53,109 nt of DNA from an uncultured Pseudomonadota bacterium (GTDB lineage: Bacteria > Myxococcota_A > UBA9160 > PR03), in NCBI GenBank assembly GCA_900696485.1, contig CAADGG010000048.1:1-53109 (forward strand), in the 5' to 3' direction. The notes beneath the pieces were generated by a model. It saw only the letters and a program-made list of their open reading frames with translations, was not told the origin of the DNA and searched no databases. Positions within the stretch are counted from its first letter, which is position 1. Each line of letters begins with the position of its first letter. The position numbers and the translations under genes are program-made. Shown in pieces: positions 41,489-49,757 of this stretch.

Positions 41489-42943
41489 ATGGGCGTGGAA
41501 GCGAGGAGACCGGTCTTGCGGGCGGCCTCGGACACGCGGGCCTTCCGCGTGGTGCTCGGTGCAGCGCTGCTGCTCGCAGCGTCGCTCGGCGCGCGCTGTG
41601 GGCCAGAGCCGCTGCTCGAGAACGCGCACTCGGCGGCACACGCAGGCTGTCCGGTCCGGCCGGGCCTCGAGCCACGGCCCCGCGCGCCGGGCGGCGCTCC
41701 GATCTTGCTGATCCTCGTCGACACGCTGCGCCTCGACCGCCTCGGAGTCGGCGGGAGCCCGCGCCCGCTCACGCCGCGCCTCGACGAGCTGACGCTCGAC
41801 TCGCGCGTGTTCCTGCAAGCACGCAGCGCGGCGCCCTGGACGCTCCCCGCGGTGGCCGGCGTGATGACCGGGCACCATCCGGCGGCGCTCGGCATCGGCT
41901 TCGAAGCGCGGCGCCTTCCCGATCGTGTGCCGACGCTCGCTGAGCGTCTGCGCGAGCGCGGCTATGCCACCGCGGGCCTCGTCTCCCATCTCTTCCTCGG
42001 CGAGAAGTGGGGATTCGACCGCGGCTTCGAGCGCTGGGACCAGAGCCTTGCGCGCGGACACACCTTCGTTTCGTCCGAGGAGCTGACGGACAAGGCAATT
42101 GCGTGCCTCGACGCGCTCTCGCGTGAAACGGATTCGTGGTTCCTCTTCGTCCACTACTTCGATCCGCACTTTGATTTCATCGAGCACGAGGGCTTCCGCT
42201 TCTCGGACGGCACCGCTCCGCGCATCCGCAGTGAGAACGACAACATGATGGAGCTTCAGTCGCTCGCCGCGAAGGGGCAGCTCGACGAGGGCGATTTCGA
42301 GGCCCTGCGCGACGCCTACGACTCGGAGGTCGCCTGGACCGATCACCACGTCGGCCGGCTGCTCGACGCGCTGCGCGAGCGCGGCGGGTACGACGACGCG
42401 CTGATCGTCTTCACGGCGGATCATGGCGAGATGCTCGGCGAGCGCAACAACCGCTGGATCGGCCACACGCTCTTCGTCTACGACGAGCTGGTGCGCGTGC
42501 CGCTCTTGTTGAAGATGCCCGGATCGAAGCATCGCGGGCTGGTCGGGGCGCCGGTCTCGACAGTGGCGCTGTTCCGTTCCCTGCTCGAGGGGAGCGACGG
42601 CGCGGCGGACGCAGGCGGCCTCCTGTCCGAGTCGCCGCGGGGCGGGACCACCTTCTCGCAGACGCTGCGTTACCGACGCGTCGAGTCGGTGACCGATGGG
42701 ATCTGGAAGCTGATCGACGATCCCGATCGCAACACGGTGTCGCTCTACGAGCTGCGCTCCGATCCCGGCGAGCGCGAGAACGTGTCCGAGCGCCATCCCG
42801 GGCAGCGCGCGCGGCTGCTGGGCGAGCTCGAGCGTTGGCGCGCCGCGATCGAGATCGAGCGCAGCCGGATCGAACGGGCGGCGGCGCCCGAGCTGACGCC
42901 CGAGGAGCGCGAGCAGTTGCGCGCACTCGGATACCTCGAGTAG
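41489..42943 (+). CDS. Sulfatase-fold hydrolase lacking the formylglycine motif
   Basis: The 484-residue protein has an N-terminal hydrophobic export segment (about residues 20-36). It then has an alkaline-phosphatase/sulfatase fold: LLILVDTLRLDRLG with the first metal Asp, RSAAPWTLPAVAGVMTGHHP at the nucleophile position, HYFDPHFDFIEHE, and VFTADHGEMLGE with the second metal Asp-His. The nucleophile site has Thr118 (PWTLP) instead of CxPSR. So it is not a classical formylglycine sulfatase and may be a phosphodiesterase or phosphotransferase-like enzyme. ATG 41489 has AGGAGG 5 nt upstream; an earlier start adds unconserved residues. It ends 9 nt before the opposing membrane gene. Confidence 0.85.
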   Translation: MGVEARRPVLRAASDTRAFRVVLGAALLLAASLGARCGPEPLLENAHSAAHAGCPVRPGLEPRPRAPGGAPILLILVDTLRLDRLGVGGSPRPLTPRLDELTLDSRVFLQARSAAPWTLPAVAGVMTGHHPAALGIGFEARRLPDRVPTLAERLRERGYATAGLVSHLFLGEKWGFDRGFERWDQSLARGHTFVSSEELTDKAIACLDALSRETDSWFLFVHYFDPHFDFIEHEGFRFSDGTAPRIRSENDNMMELQSLAAKGQLDEGDFEALRDAYDSEVAWTDHHVGRLLDALRERGGYDDALIVFTADHGEMLGERNNRWIGHTLFVYDELVRVPLLLKMPGSKHRGLVGAPVSTVALFRSLLEGSDGAADAGGLLSESPRGGTTFSQTLRYRRVESVTDGIWKLIDDPDRNTVSLYELRSDPGERENVSERHPGQRARLLGELERWRAAIEIERSRIERAAAPELTPEEREQLRALGYLE

Positions 42944-42952
42944 CTCCGCCGC

Positions 42953-44626
42953 TCAGCGGGAGCTGGGGGTTCCGAACACGTCTTCGGCGTGCAGGCAAGT
43001 CCCGAAGTAGCGCTCAGTCGCCTTCCCTTCGCCCTCGACACACGGACGCGACGGAGCGGGCAGAGTCCGGCCGCGCGTGAGGTCGCGGCGGTAGAGGCCC
43101 AGCGTCACCGGGTACGCGGCGCCGGACCGCATCTCGAGCGTCATCAGATCGATCTCCTGCGGCCGGAGTCCGAGGTGTGGGAGCCAGCGATCGAAGAGCG
43201 TGTCTGCGCGGCCTTCGATGCGCGCCACCGGTTCCGCGCCCAGCGGCGCGTCGTCGAAGTCGACCCACAGCAGCTCTTCGAAGCGGGGAGGCACGCGTAG
43301 CGACCCGTCGGACGGCTTTCCGAGCACGTCGGACAGCGCCCGCTCCCGCGCCAGGACGTACCTGTTGCCGCGCTCCGAGCCGGGCGAGTAGAACACCCAG
43401 CGGCGGTAGCGATACAGGACGAGCGCGCGCTCGAAGGATTCCTCGACGGTCGCCATGGTGCGGTCGGCGGCGATGAAACGGCTGCCCCAGACGCCGCGGA
43501 AGTGGATCGCGAGCGCGGTGTCGTGCGCGATCGTGGCGGTGACGACGACGAAGAGCGCGCCAGCGAGCGCGTGCCGCACGCCGCGTGGGCGTGCGGCACG
43601 TGTCACGCACGCGCCTGCCAGGCACACGCCGAAGATCGCCGGCACCAGGAAGCCGACGAGGTAGCGCGTCTCGGAGGAGGGCAACAGCGGCCAGAGCGCC
43701 GACGCCGAAACGATCCAAGCGAGCGCGATCGCGGCCGCTGCGCGCGCGCGCCGGTTCCGCTGCGGAGCGGGCCAGACGACGAAGGCCAGACCGAGAAGAG
43801 AGGCAGCGGCGACGGCAAGACCAGGCAGGCCGAACGCGATCGCGTGCGGGAGCTGCGCGGCGAAGCCGCCGACGTTCGCCCAGCGGATCGCCGCGCCGAC
43901 CGCGGCGGGATCGGCGAGGCGAGGCGCCAGCGCCAGCAGCCCGATCGCGAGCGCGATCAGGACAGCGCGTGCGAAGCGCTTCACGCCGAACGCGGCGCCC
44001 GAGAGCACGATCGTCGCCGGCAACACGAGCGCGCTGCCCTTCGTTTTGCTGCCGACGTAGGCCAGAGTTACGATCGCGATCGTCTCGAGCACGACGGCCC
44101 GCGACGTCGCGGTTACTCCGGCGAGCTGCCGCGCCCACAGCATCAGTGCGACGAGGATGAACACGTGGGCGACCACATCGAAGTCGACGATCCACAGCGT
44201 GCTCTGGTAGATCGGGTGAGAGACGGTCAGCCAGAGCGCGGCCAGCGCTGGAAACACGAGCGCGCCGGTCGCGCGCCAGATCCAGGCGAAGGCGAGCCCG
44301 GCGACCGCGAGCATGCAGAGGCCCTTGAATGCGTGGAACACGGCGGGCTCGAAACCGGCGGCTGCATGCAGCGCCTTGAGCACGAGAAGCTCCGCCGGCC
44401 GGTCGAAGAGCCCGTAGCGCGTGTCGAGGGCGGTCGGATCGACGAGCGCGCGCAGCAGCTCGACGACGTTGCGTTCGACCGCGAGCAGCACGAGTTCGAC
44501 GTCCTCGAAGTAGAACGGGATCGACTCCGCGAACACGTAGGACCACGCGAGCGCAGCGAGCAGCGAAGCCGATGCGACGGCGATCGCGGGAACGCGCAGC
44601 GGCGCGGCGGGACGGTCGTCGGTCAT
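42953..44626 (-). CDS. Polytopic membrane protein, probable GT-C glycosyltransferase
   Basis: The 557-residue protein has about ten to twelve membrane spans in its first 380 residues and a soluble C-terminal part of about 160 residues (RFIAADRTMATVEESFERALVLYRYRRW onwards). Shortly after the first span comes ESIPFYFEDVELVLL, an acidic loop like the catalytic loop of GT-C lipid-linked-sugar transferases. LFDRPAELLVLKAL and SHPIYQSTLWIVDFDVVAHVFI follow. The assignment is by topology and this loop only. ATG 44626 was chosen because the upstream frame is antisense to a sulfatase gene. It lies head-to-head with that gene, 81 nt apart. Confidence 0.75.
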   Translation of the reverse strand: MTDDRPAAPLRVPAIAVASASLLAALAWSYVFAESIPFYFEDVELVLLAVERNVVELLRALVDPTALDTRYGLFDRPAELLVLKALHAAAGFEPAVFHAFKGLCMLAVAGLAFAWIWRATGALVFPALAALWLTVSHPIYQSTLWIVDFDVVAHVFILVALMLWARQLAGVTATSRAVVLETIAIVTLAYVGSKTKGSALVLPATIVLSGAAFGVKRFARAVLIALAIGLLALAPRLADPAAVGAAIRWANVGGFAAQLPHAIAFGLPGLAVAAASLLGLAFVVWPAPQRNRRARAAAAIALAWIVSASALWPLLPSSETRYLVGFLVPAIFGVCLAGACVTRAARPRGVRHALAGALFVVVTATIAHDTALAIHFRGVWGSRFIAADRTMATVEESFERALVLYRYRRWVFYSPGSERGNRYVLARERALSDVLGKPSDGSLRVPPRFEELLWVDFDDAPLGAEPVARIEGRADTLFDRWLPHLGLRPQEIDLMTLEMRSGAAYPVTLGLYRRDLTRGRTLPAPSRPCVEGEGKATERYFGTCLHAEDVFGTPSSR

Positions 44627-44707
44627 GAACTCCGGTGCGCATCTGGGGCAGCAGGAAGGGTCGCGCATGGTAGAGGAACGCCGCCGCGCAAAGCAAGACG
44701 GCGGCGC

Positions 44708-46198
44708 GTGCGCGCGGCACTCGCGGCCGTGTGGCTCGCGAGCGCGCTGCTCTGCGCGTCCGCCGCGGTCGCGCGCGACGACGCGAAGCCGCCGAACATC
44801 CTGCTCATCGTCACCGATCAGCATCACCACCGCGCACTCGGCGCAGCGGGCGAGCCCGTCGTGCAGACGCCGTCGCTCGATCGCCTGGCGTCGCAAGGCA
44901 TCCGCTTCACGGCGGGTTACAGCAACTACCCGGTGTGCGGCCCGGCGCGTTACGCGATGTTCACCGGCCACTATCCGACGGAGCTCGGCACATTCGACAA
45001 CGAGGTCGCACCGCGTCCCGGCTTCCGCCACATCCAAAGCTACCTCGCGGACGCGGGCTATTTCACGGCGTCGGTCGGCAAACTGCACTACGCGCCCTAC
45101 GGCGAGACGCACGGATTCGAGCACGTCTACCACCACGAGTTCTTGATCGACGCCTCGGGCATCTCTCACTACGCGCCGTGGCTCGCCATGAGGCTCCGCG
45201 AGCGCGGACTGCCGCCGCCGCCGCCGCTGCTCGAACCGTCGAAGGACTGGTACCTGACGGTCTCGGGCCTCACGGGCACGAACCCGCTTCCCGAGGAGCT
45301 CACGGCCGAGGCGTGGACCACGGACAAGGCGCTCCGGATGATCGCGCGCGCGCAGGCGGAGCAGCGTCCGTTCTTCGTGCACGCATCCTACTTCCCACCG
45401 CACCATCCCTACGTCCCGCTCCCGAAGTACCTCGACCTCTACCGGGACGCGGAGATGAAACTCCCGCACAGCTTCTACGCCGCGCCAGGCGCGAAGCCGT
45501 TCGGCGGCCTCTCGGAAGCCGACTTCCGCGAGATCCGCCGCCACTACTTCGGATCGGTCTCGCAGGTCGATCACCAGATCGGCCGGCTGCTCGACGGCCT
45601 CGATGCGCTCGGCCTTGCGGGCGACACACTCGTGTTCTTCGTGTCGGACCACGGCGACCTGATGGGCGAGTTCCGGCTGCTGACCAAGAGCGAGCCGTAC
45701 GAGGGCTCCATCCGGATCCCGTTCCTCGTGCGCTGGCCCGGTCGCATCGAGCCGGGGCGCGTGTCCGGCGCGCCCGTGTCCCTGGTGGACGTGCTTCCGA
45801 CGATCCTCGACGCCGCTGGGATCCCGATCCCGCCCCAGCTACGCGGGCAATCGATCCTGCCGCTCGCACGCGGAGAAGAGACGAGCCCAGGGGAGCGGAA
45901 CGCCTACGCACTCGAGGTCAGCGTGAAGCCGTTCCGCTTCCTCGTAGTGCGCGAGGAACGCTGGAAGCTGACGTGCCGCCCACGCGTGGACGGCAGTTGC
46001 GAGTACCGGCTGGTCGACCTGGTCGCGGACCCCGACGAGCTCGACGATCGGAGTACGGATCCAGCGGCGCGCGCCCATCGGGACCGCCTCGCCGCGAAGC
46101 TCGACGCATTCTGGCGTCGTGAGTCCGCATTCGTTCCGAGCGGCCCGCTGCCGACGCGGCTGCCGCGCGCGCGAATCGATCTTCCCGTGAAGAACTGA
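44708..46198 (+). CDS. Formylglycine-type sulfatase
   Basis: The 496-residue exported protein has a signal peptide (about 1-22, ending ASAAVA) and then NILLIVTDQHHHRALG with the metal-binding Asp. The sulfatase signature is YPVCGPARYAMFTGHYP, in which C77 (CxPxR) would be converted to formylglycine. FVSDHGDLMGE supplies the second metal site, and PFLVRWPGRIEPG is typical of choline-sulfatase-like and polysaccharide sulfatases. The start was set at GTG 44708 in front of the signal peptide; the ribosome site is weak. A maturation enzyme is not in the window. The substrate is unknown. Confidence 0.88.
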   Translation: MRAALAAVWLASALLCASAAVARDDAKPPNILLIVTDQHHHRALGAAGEPVVQTPSLDRLASQGIRFTAGYSNYPVCGPARYAMFTGHYPTELGTFDNEVAPRPGFRHIQSYLADAGYFTASVGKLHYAPYGETHGFEHVYHHEFLIDASGISHYAPWLAMRLRERGLPPPPPLLEPSKDWYLTVSGLTGTNPLPEELTAEAWTTDKALRMIARAQAEQRPFFVHASYFPPHHPYVPLPKYLDLYRDAEMKLPHSFYAAPGAKPFGGLSEADFREIRRHYFGSVSQVDHQIGRLLDGLDALGLAGDTLVFFVSDHGDLMGEFRLLTKSEPYEGSIRIPFLVRWPGRIEPGRVSGAPVSLVDVLPTILDAAGIPIPPQLRGQSILPLARGEETSPGERNAYALEVSVKPFRFLVVREERWKLTCRPRVDGSCEYRLVDLVADPDELDDRSTDPAARAHRDRLAAKLDAFWRRESAFVPSGPLPTRLPRARIDLPVKN

Positions 46199-46663
46199 AG
46201 ACCGGCGCGCGAAAACCCACCGCGCGACAAACGCGTAGGCTGTGCCGGCACGACCAGCTCGCAAGCAACGGGCGCCTCGGGCTCGAAGAACTCGTAGTCG
46301 GCGAGCGGGGTCCGTCGCGGTCTTCGTCGTCGGCCTGCCCCTTGCGTCGTGCTGACGGCGAGTCAGGCTGCGCCCGCGCGCCTCCTGATCATCGCAGCAC
46401 AGCCGAGCGGTCCGGCCCGTCAAGGAGATCTCTTTCTATTTCATGGAAAGACATTTCCGCTCGAGCGTTGGTTTCGTGCTGAGGGTGGATCTCCCCACGG
46501 TGTACAAGCAACTGCTTCGCCTCAGCTTTTCCACTTCTGTGTCGAGCGGGAAAGGATGGAACAGATCCTGCACGGCGTAGGGCGGTCGCGGTGTACTGGG
46601 AAGTGCCGCGGTCGTTCAGGTTGAATCGTTCAGGTCAAAGTTCTGGACGGGGAAGGGGATGGG
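46199..46663. other. Intergenic gap before PEP-CTERM gene
   Basis: No gene was found in these 465 nt. Two small features are visible: a dyad GGAAA-GACA-TTTCC at 46445-46458, and a 10-bp direct repeat TCGTTCAGGT at 46612-46621 and 46626-46635, just upstream of the next start. Either could be a regulatory site. No clear promoter hexamers were recognised. Confidence 0.4.
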
Positions 46664-47368
46664 ATGTCGAGGAACGTCGTCTATGGGCGGGCGCTGGCAG
46701 CGCTGTGCGCCCTGCTGCTGCCCGCCACCGCGAGCGCGCTGAAATTCGATTGGCAGATCGCGAATCAGAGTAATTCCAACGGGATCACGGTCTCCGACGG
46801 CGGCGTCAATGCGACCGCGTCGGGCTGGGGCGGCCTCACGAATCCCCAGAACTCGATCGACCCTTCGAACCCGTCCGCCTCCGCCTTGAACCTCGGGGTC
46901 AACATCGGGACCGCACTCGGCTTCGGTCGCGGCGTCGGCTGCGGGACCGTCATCAGCGTGTCCCAATGCGATCTGATCTCGCCGAGCGGCGAGGACGCGC
47001 TGCTGATCACCTTCGACGCGCTCGTCGAGGTGACGCGCGTCTACGGCACGCTCATCGAGGACCCGGACGACATCTCGGTCTGGGGCTGGACCGGTTCTGC
47101 CTGGGACCTGATCGGGACGGACAACTGCGGCGGGTTCTCGTTATGCGGCTCGTTCTCGGAGTTCGACGGTGAGGATCTCGGCCACGTCTCGCCGGGCAAC
47201 CTCCCCTACACGACCACGGCGCTGCTGATCGTCGCGGAGAACAGCGGCGCGAGCGCCTTCCGGCTCGGCTTCGTCGAGGGCAACGTCATCCCCGAGCCCG
47301 GCACGTTCGCGCTGATCAGCCTCGGCATGACCGCGCTCGCGCTGCGCAGCCGCAGGCGCCACCGCTAG
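46664..47368 (+). CDS. PEP-CTERM secreted protein
   Basis: The 234-residue protein has a signal peptide (residues 1-25, ending PATASA) and a Gly/Asn/Ser-rich beta-type domain. It closes with a complete PEP-CTERM signal: NVIPEPGTFALISLGMTALALRSRRRHR (PEP motif, hydrophobic span, Arg cluster). Four Cys (VGCGTVISVSQCD, DNCGGFSLCG) may form disulfides outside the cell. Such proteins are cut and sorted by exosortase and are linked with exopolysaccharide matrices. A GGGGAAGGGG tract lies just upstream of ATG 46664. Its function is unknown. Confidence 0.88.
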   Translation: MSRNVVYGRALAALCALLLPATASALKFDWQIANQSNSNGITVSDGGVNATASGWGGLTNPQNSIDPSNPSASALNLGVNIGTALGFGRGVGCGTVISVSQCDLISPSGEDALLITFDALVEVTRVYGTLIEDPDDISVWGWTGSAWDLIGTDNCGGFSLCGSFSEFDGEDLGHVSPGNLPYTTTALLIVAENSGASAFRLGFVEGNVIPEPGTFALISLGMTALALRSRRRHR

Positions 47369-47658
47369 CCCCAATGCCAGTTGGTGAGCCGGAGCGGCTT
47401 GAATTCCGTCGTTTCGTCTCGGGCAGTTGCTCGTTTTGATCTTGACGGCGCGCGAGACGGTGATCGCGCCGCTCTGGTCGCCCGGTCCCAGCCCCTGTAG
47501 CACCCGCCACCTCGAGTGACAGGGGAGGTGCCGGCGGATCTGCTCGCGCGGCTCGAGGTTTCCCGCCAGAAGTCCCCCCATGCCGAGGAGACGGGGGCGT
47601 GGTGAAGCGCGCGGTATCGCTTCAAGTGTGCGGATTGCCTATGGTCTGCGTCCTTCGA

Positions 47659-47733
47659 GGCCCGGTGGGTGAATGGCTTAGCCAGCGGACTGCAAATCCG
47701 TTTATGCCGGTTCGATTCCGGCCCGGGCCTCCA
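47659..47733 (+). tRNA. tRNA-Cys (GCA)
   Basis: A complete cloverleaf. Acceptor GGCCCGG pairs with CCGGGCC. Anticodon stem GCGGA/TCCGT holds loop CTGCAAA, giving anticodon GCA. The T-arm is GCCGG-TTCGATT-CCGGC, and CCA is encoded. Its 3' part overlaps the end of the antisense glycosyltransferase frame. Confidence 0.93.
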
Positions 47734-48511
47734 CTTCGCGTTCGCCGGTGAGCGCCGGAAGACGACGGCCGTCCGCCGCGAAGATCGCTGCCGAACCCCA
47801 GCCGCGTCGCTGCAGAAAGAACTGTCCGGCGGTGCGCAGGCAGCCGACGCCATAGGTCACGGAGCGGCGGAAATTGATCGAGGAGGCCTCGGCGAAGTAC
47901 GCCGCCGGGCAGCTCACCTCACCGATCTCGAAGTTCCAGAACAGGATCTGCGCGAGCATCTGGTTGTCGAAGACGAAATCGTCCGAGTTCTCGAGCAGCG
48001 GAATCGTCTCGAGGACGCTGCGCGAGAAGGCGCGATAGCCGGTGTGGTACTCGGAGAGCTTGGCGCCCTGGAGTGCGTTCTGCGCCGCGGTGAGGAAGCG
48101 GTTCGCGACGTACTTCCAGAGCGGCATGCCGCCGGCACGCGCACGGCCGCCGAGAATGCGGGAACCGAGCACGACGTCGAAGGGTCCGTCGACGATCATC
48201 CCCACCATCGCCGCGATCAGCGAGGGCGTGTACTGGTAGTCGGGGTGGAGCATCACGACGACGTCCGCCCCCAGTCGAAGCGCCTCGGTGTAGCAGGTCT
48301 TCTGGTTGCCTCCGTAGCCCCGGTTGCGGCCGTGGACGAAGGTGCGCACGCCCAGCCGCCGCGCCACCTCGACGGTCTCGTCCTGACTGGCGTCGTCGGT
48401 GACGAGAACCTCGTCGACGAGATCGTGGGGAATCTCGCGCCAGGTCTGCTCCAGGGTGCGCGCCGCGTTGAACGCCGGCATCACGACCACGATTCTCTTC
48501 CCGTGGAACAT
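47702..48511 (-). CDS. Family-2 glycosyltransferase (polyprenol-phosphate type)
   Basis: The 269-residue protein is a GT-A enzyme. [19 protein letters not shown] is followed by [18 protein letters not shown], then [20 protein letters not shown] and [13 protein letters not shown] with the metal-binding Asp region, and [28 protein letters not shown]. It resembles dolichol/undecaprenyl-phosphate sugar transferases, but no C-terminal membrane spans are present. The last ten or so codons (ARAGIEPA) run antisense through the tRNA-Cys gene, so the natural C-terminus may be fortuitous or truncated. ATG 48511 lies 29 nt from the divergent tRNA-Leu. Confidence 0.85.
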   Translation of the reverse strand: MFHGKRIVVVMPAFNAARTLEQTWREIPHDLVDEVLVTDDASQDETVEVARRLGVRTFVHGRNRGYGGNQKTCYTEALRLGADVVVMLHPDYQYTPSLIAAMVGMIVDGPFDVVLGSRILGGRARAGGMPLWKYVANRFLTAAQNALQGAKLSEYHTGYRAFSRSVLETIPLLENSDDFVFDNQMLAQILFWNFEIGEVSCPAAYFAEASSINFRRSVTYGVGCLRTAGQFFLQRRGWGSAAIFAADGRRLPALTGEREVEARAGIEPA

Positions 48512-48540
48512 CGCTTGCTGATATCCTCACCGAGCCGCAA

Positions 48541-48622
48541 GCCCGGGTGGCGAAATGGTAGACGCGGGCGACTTAAAATCGCCTGGCCTCAGGCCTTGCA
48601 GGTTCGAGTCCTGCCCCGGGCA
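48541..48622 (+). tRNA. tRNA-Leu (TAA)
   Basis: A class II tRNA with acceptor GCCCGGG/CCCGGGC. The anticodon stem GGCGA/TCGCC encloses loop CTTAAAA (anticodon TAA). A long variable arm (TGGCCTCAGGCCT) and T-arm GCAGG-TTCGAGT-CCTGC follow. CCA is not encoded. It is divergent from the glycosyltransferase gene and must have its promoter in or near that gene's start. Confidence 0.92.
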
Positions 48623-48696
48623 CCCTCCGTCCCGGCCCGGCTTCGCCTCCGGTCGTCGGGCCCGAACCCTCCGATCCGAAGCTCCCCGGCCGTGGC

Positions 48697-49014
48697 TCAA
48701 CCGAGATCGAGATTCGTGCGGACCCGCGCGCACACATCGGCGCCCGTCAACAGTTCTTCGAGTGCGGCGCGGTCGAGCAGGGTGGTGCGCAGGTAACCCA
48801 GATCCGGGAGTTCGATCTCCACGCGGAAGATCTCCTTCGGACCGGAAAAGACCCGCCGGATGCGCAGCGCCGTGTCGTCTCCCGCATCGGCGATCTGCGC
48901 GCGCAGCGATTCCACGATCCGGCGGACGCGCCGCGTCCCGCGCGCTCCGGGATCCAGCAGATCCTCGAGTGCGCGGTTTCGGCCGGCGATCTTGTAGCTT
49001 CCCGGAGGTCGCAT
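48697..49014 (-). CDS. Hypothetical protein, 105 aa
   Basis: A small soluble protein with PGSYKIAGRNRALEDLLDPGARGTRRVRRIVESLRAQIADAG, then IFRVEIELPDLGYLRTTLLDRAALEELL. It has alternating charged helices and a short strand region, with no membrane span or catalytic motif. ATG 49014 was chosen at MRPPGSYKIAG; an ATG at 49044 would add ten residues. No good ribosome site precedes either. It may form an operon with the PilZ gene 55 nt upstream. I do not recognise the family. Confidence 0.6.
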   Translation of the reverse strand: MRPPGSYKIAGRNRALEDLLDPGARGTRRVRRIVESLRAQIADAGDDTALRIRRVFSGPKEIFRVEIELPDLGYLRTTLLDRAALEELLTGADVCARVRTNLDLG

Positions 49015-49069
49015 GGGCGCTGGAGAATACCCGCATCGAGCCATGCCGATCAAGCCAGGAAAGCGGGAC

Positions 49070-49453
49070 TCACGGAGTCGCGGGCGCAGGAGCGAGCAAT
49101 TTCTCGAAACGTTCCCAGAGCTTCGGAGCCCCGCCCAGGAACTCGAGGCCGAGACCGTGGCTGTCGGGATCGTCCTCGACCGGCCCGGCCCAGGCGATCC
49201 GGGCCACGGCGTCGAACACGGAGCCCTCCGGGAGCGCCACCTCGATCAGCACCCGACGGCCGGGTGCCAGTGTCTCCCGGGTGTGGATCGACATTCCTCC
49301 GCGCGAGAGATTCGCGCAGGACTCCTCGAAAGCGCGGAAGAACGGCCGGCCCGTCCGTGCATCGATCTCCGGATCGATCGTCGAGAGACGGACCGAGGCG
49401 TCGATGGCGATGCGCTGGTAGCGCCGGCGTTCGTGACTCGAATCCTGAGGCAT
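49070..49453 (-). CDS. PilZ-domain protein (cyclic di-GMP receptor)
   Basis: The 127-residue protein is a single PilZ domain. The cyclic-di-GMP-binding RxxxR-like stretch is at the start (ERRRYQRIAI), and NLSRGGMSIHT supplies the (D/N)xSxxG part. LIEVALPEGSVFDAVARIAWAG forms the barrel strands, and GLGLEFLGGAPKLWERFEKLL closes it. With both halves of the motif present it should bind cyclic di-GMP. The output is unknown; motility or matrix production is usual. It is divergent from the DUF4388-like gene. Confidence 0.88.
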   Translation of the reverse strand: MPQDSSHERRRYQRIAIDASVRLSTIDPEIDARTGRPFFRAFEESCANLSRGGMSIHTRETLAPGRRVLIEVALPEGSVFDAVARIAWAGPVEDDPDSHGLGLEFLGGAPKLWERFEKLLAPAPATP

Positions 49454-49757
49454 GACGGAACCCCCTTGCGTCGGCCTGCGAGTTCCCGTCGGCGCAACTC
49501 ACCGGCAGCTTGAGCGCAGCGGGCAGGCGACGGTCAGGCGCCGGCCCGGGGGCCACGGGCCTCAAGCACGCCGGCTCCGGCGTCGAACAGGAGGAGCCAG
49601 GCCGATGCGAGCGGGGCGTCCGCGCTGCAGGCTGAGCTGCGGAGGGGGCATGCGCGAGCGCGATCAGCGGGGGACCGACACGCTCGAACCCGCTGTGTGT
49701 AGCGCCCTCGGCCTCGAGCGAACCGAAGCCGCGCGGGTGCGTGCGTGCGGGCCGCGC
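49454..49757. other. Gap between PilZ and DUF4388-like genes
   Basis: 304 nt between divergent starts. The DUF4388-like reading frame stays open across all of it, with possible ATG starts near 49602 and 49650, but the encoded sequence is Arg/Pro/Cys-rich and not protein-like. No clear promoter or hairpin was identified. Confidence 0.35.

Noticed and set aside
47369..47658. Minus-strand frames through this gap (for example one entering from 47581)
   Set aside because: The translations are Arg/Ser/Thr-rich, match no motif, and cross into the PEP-CTERM gene on the other strand. The gap is treated as non-coding.
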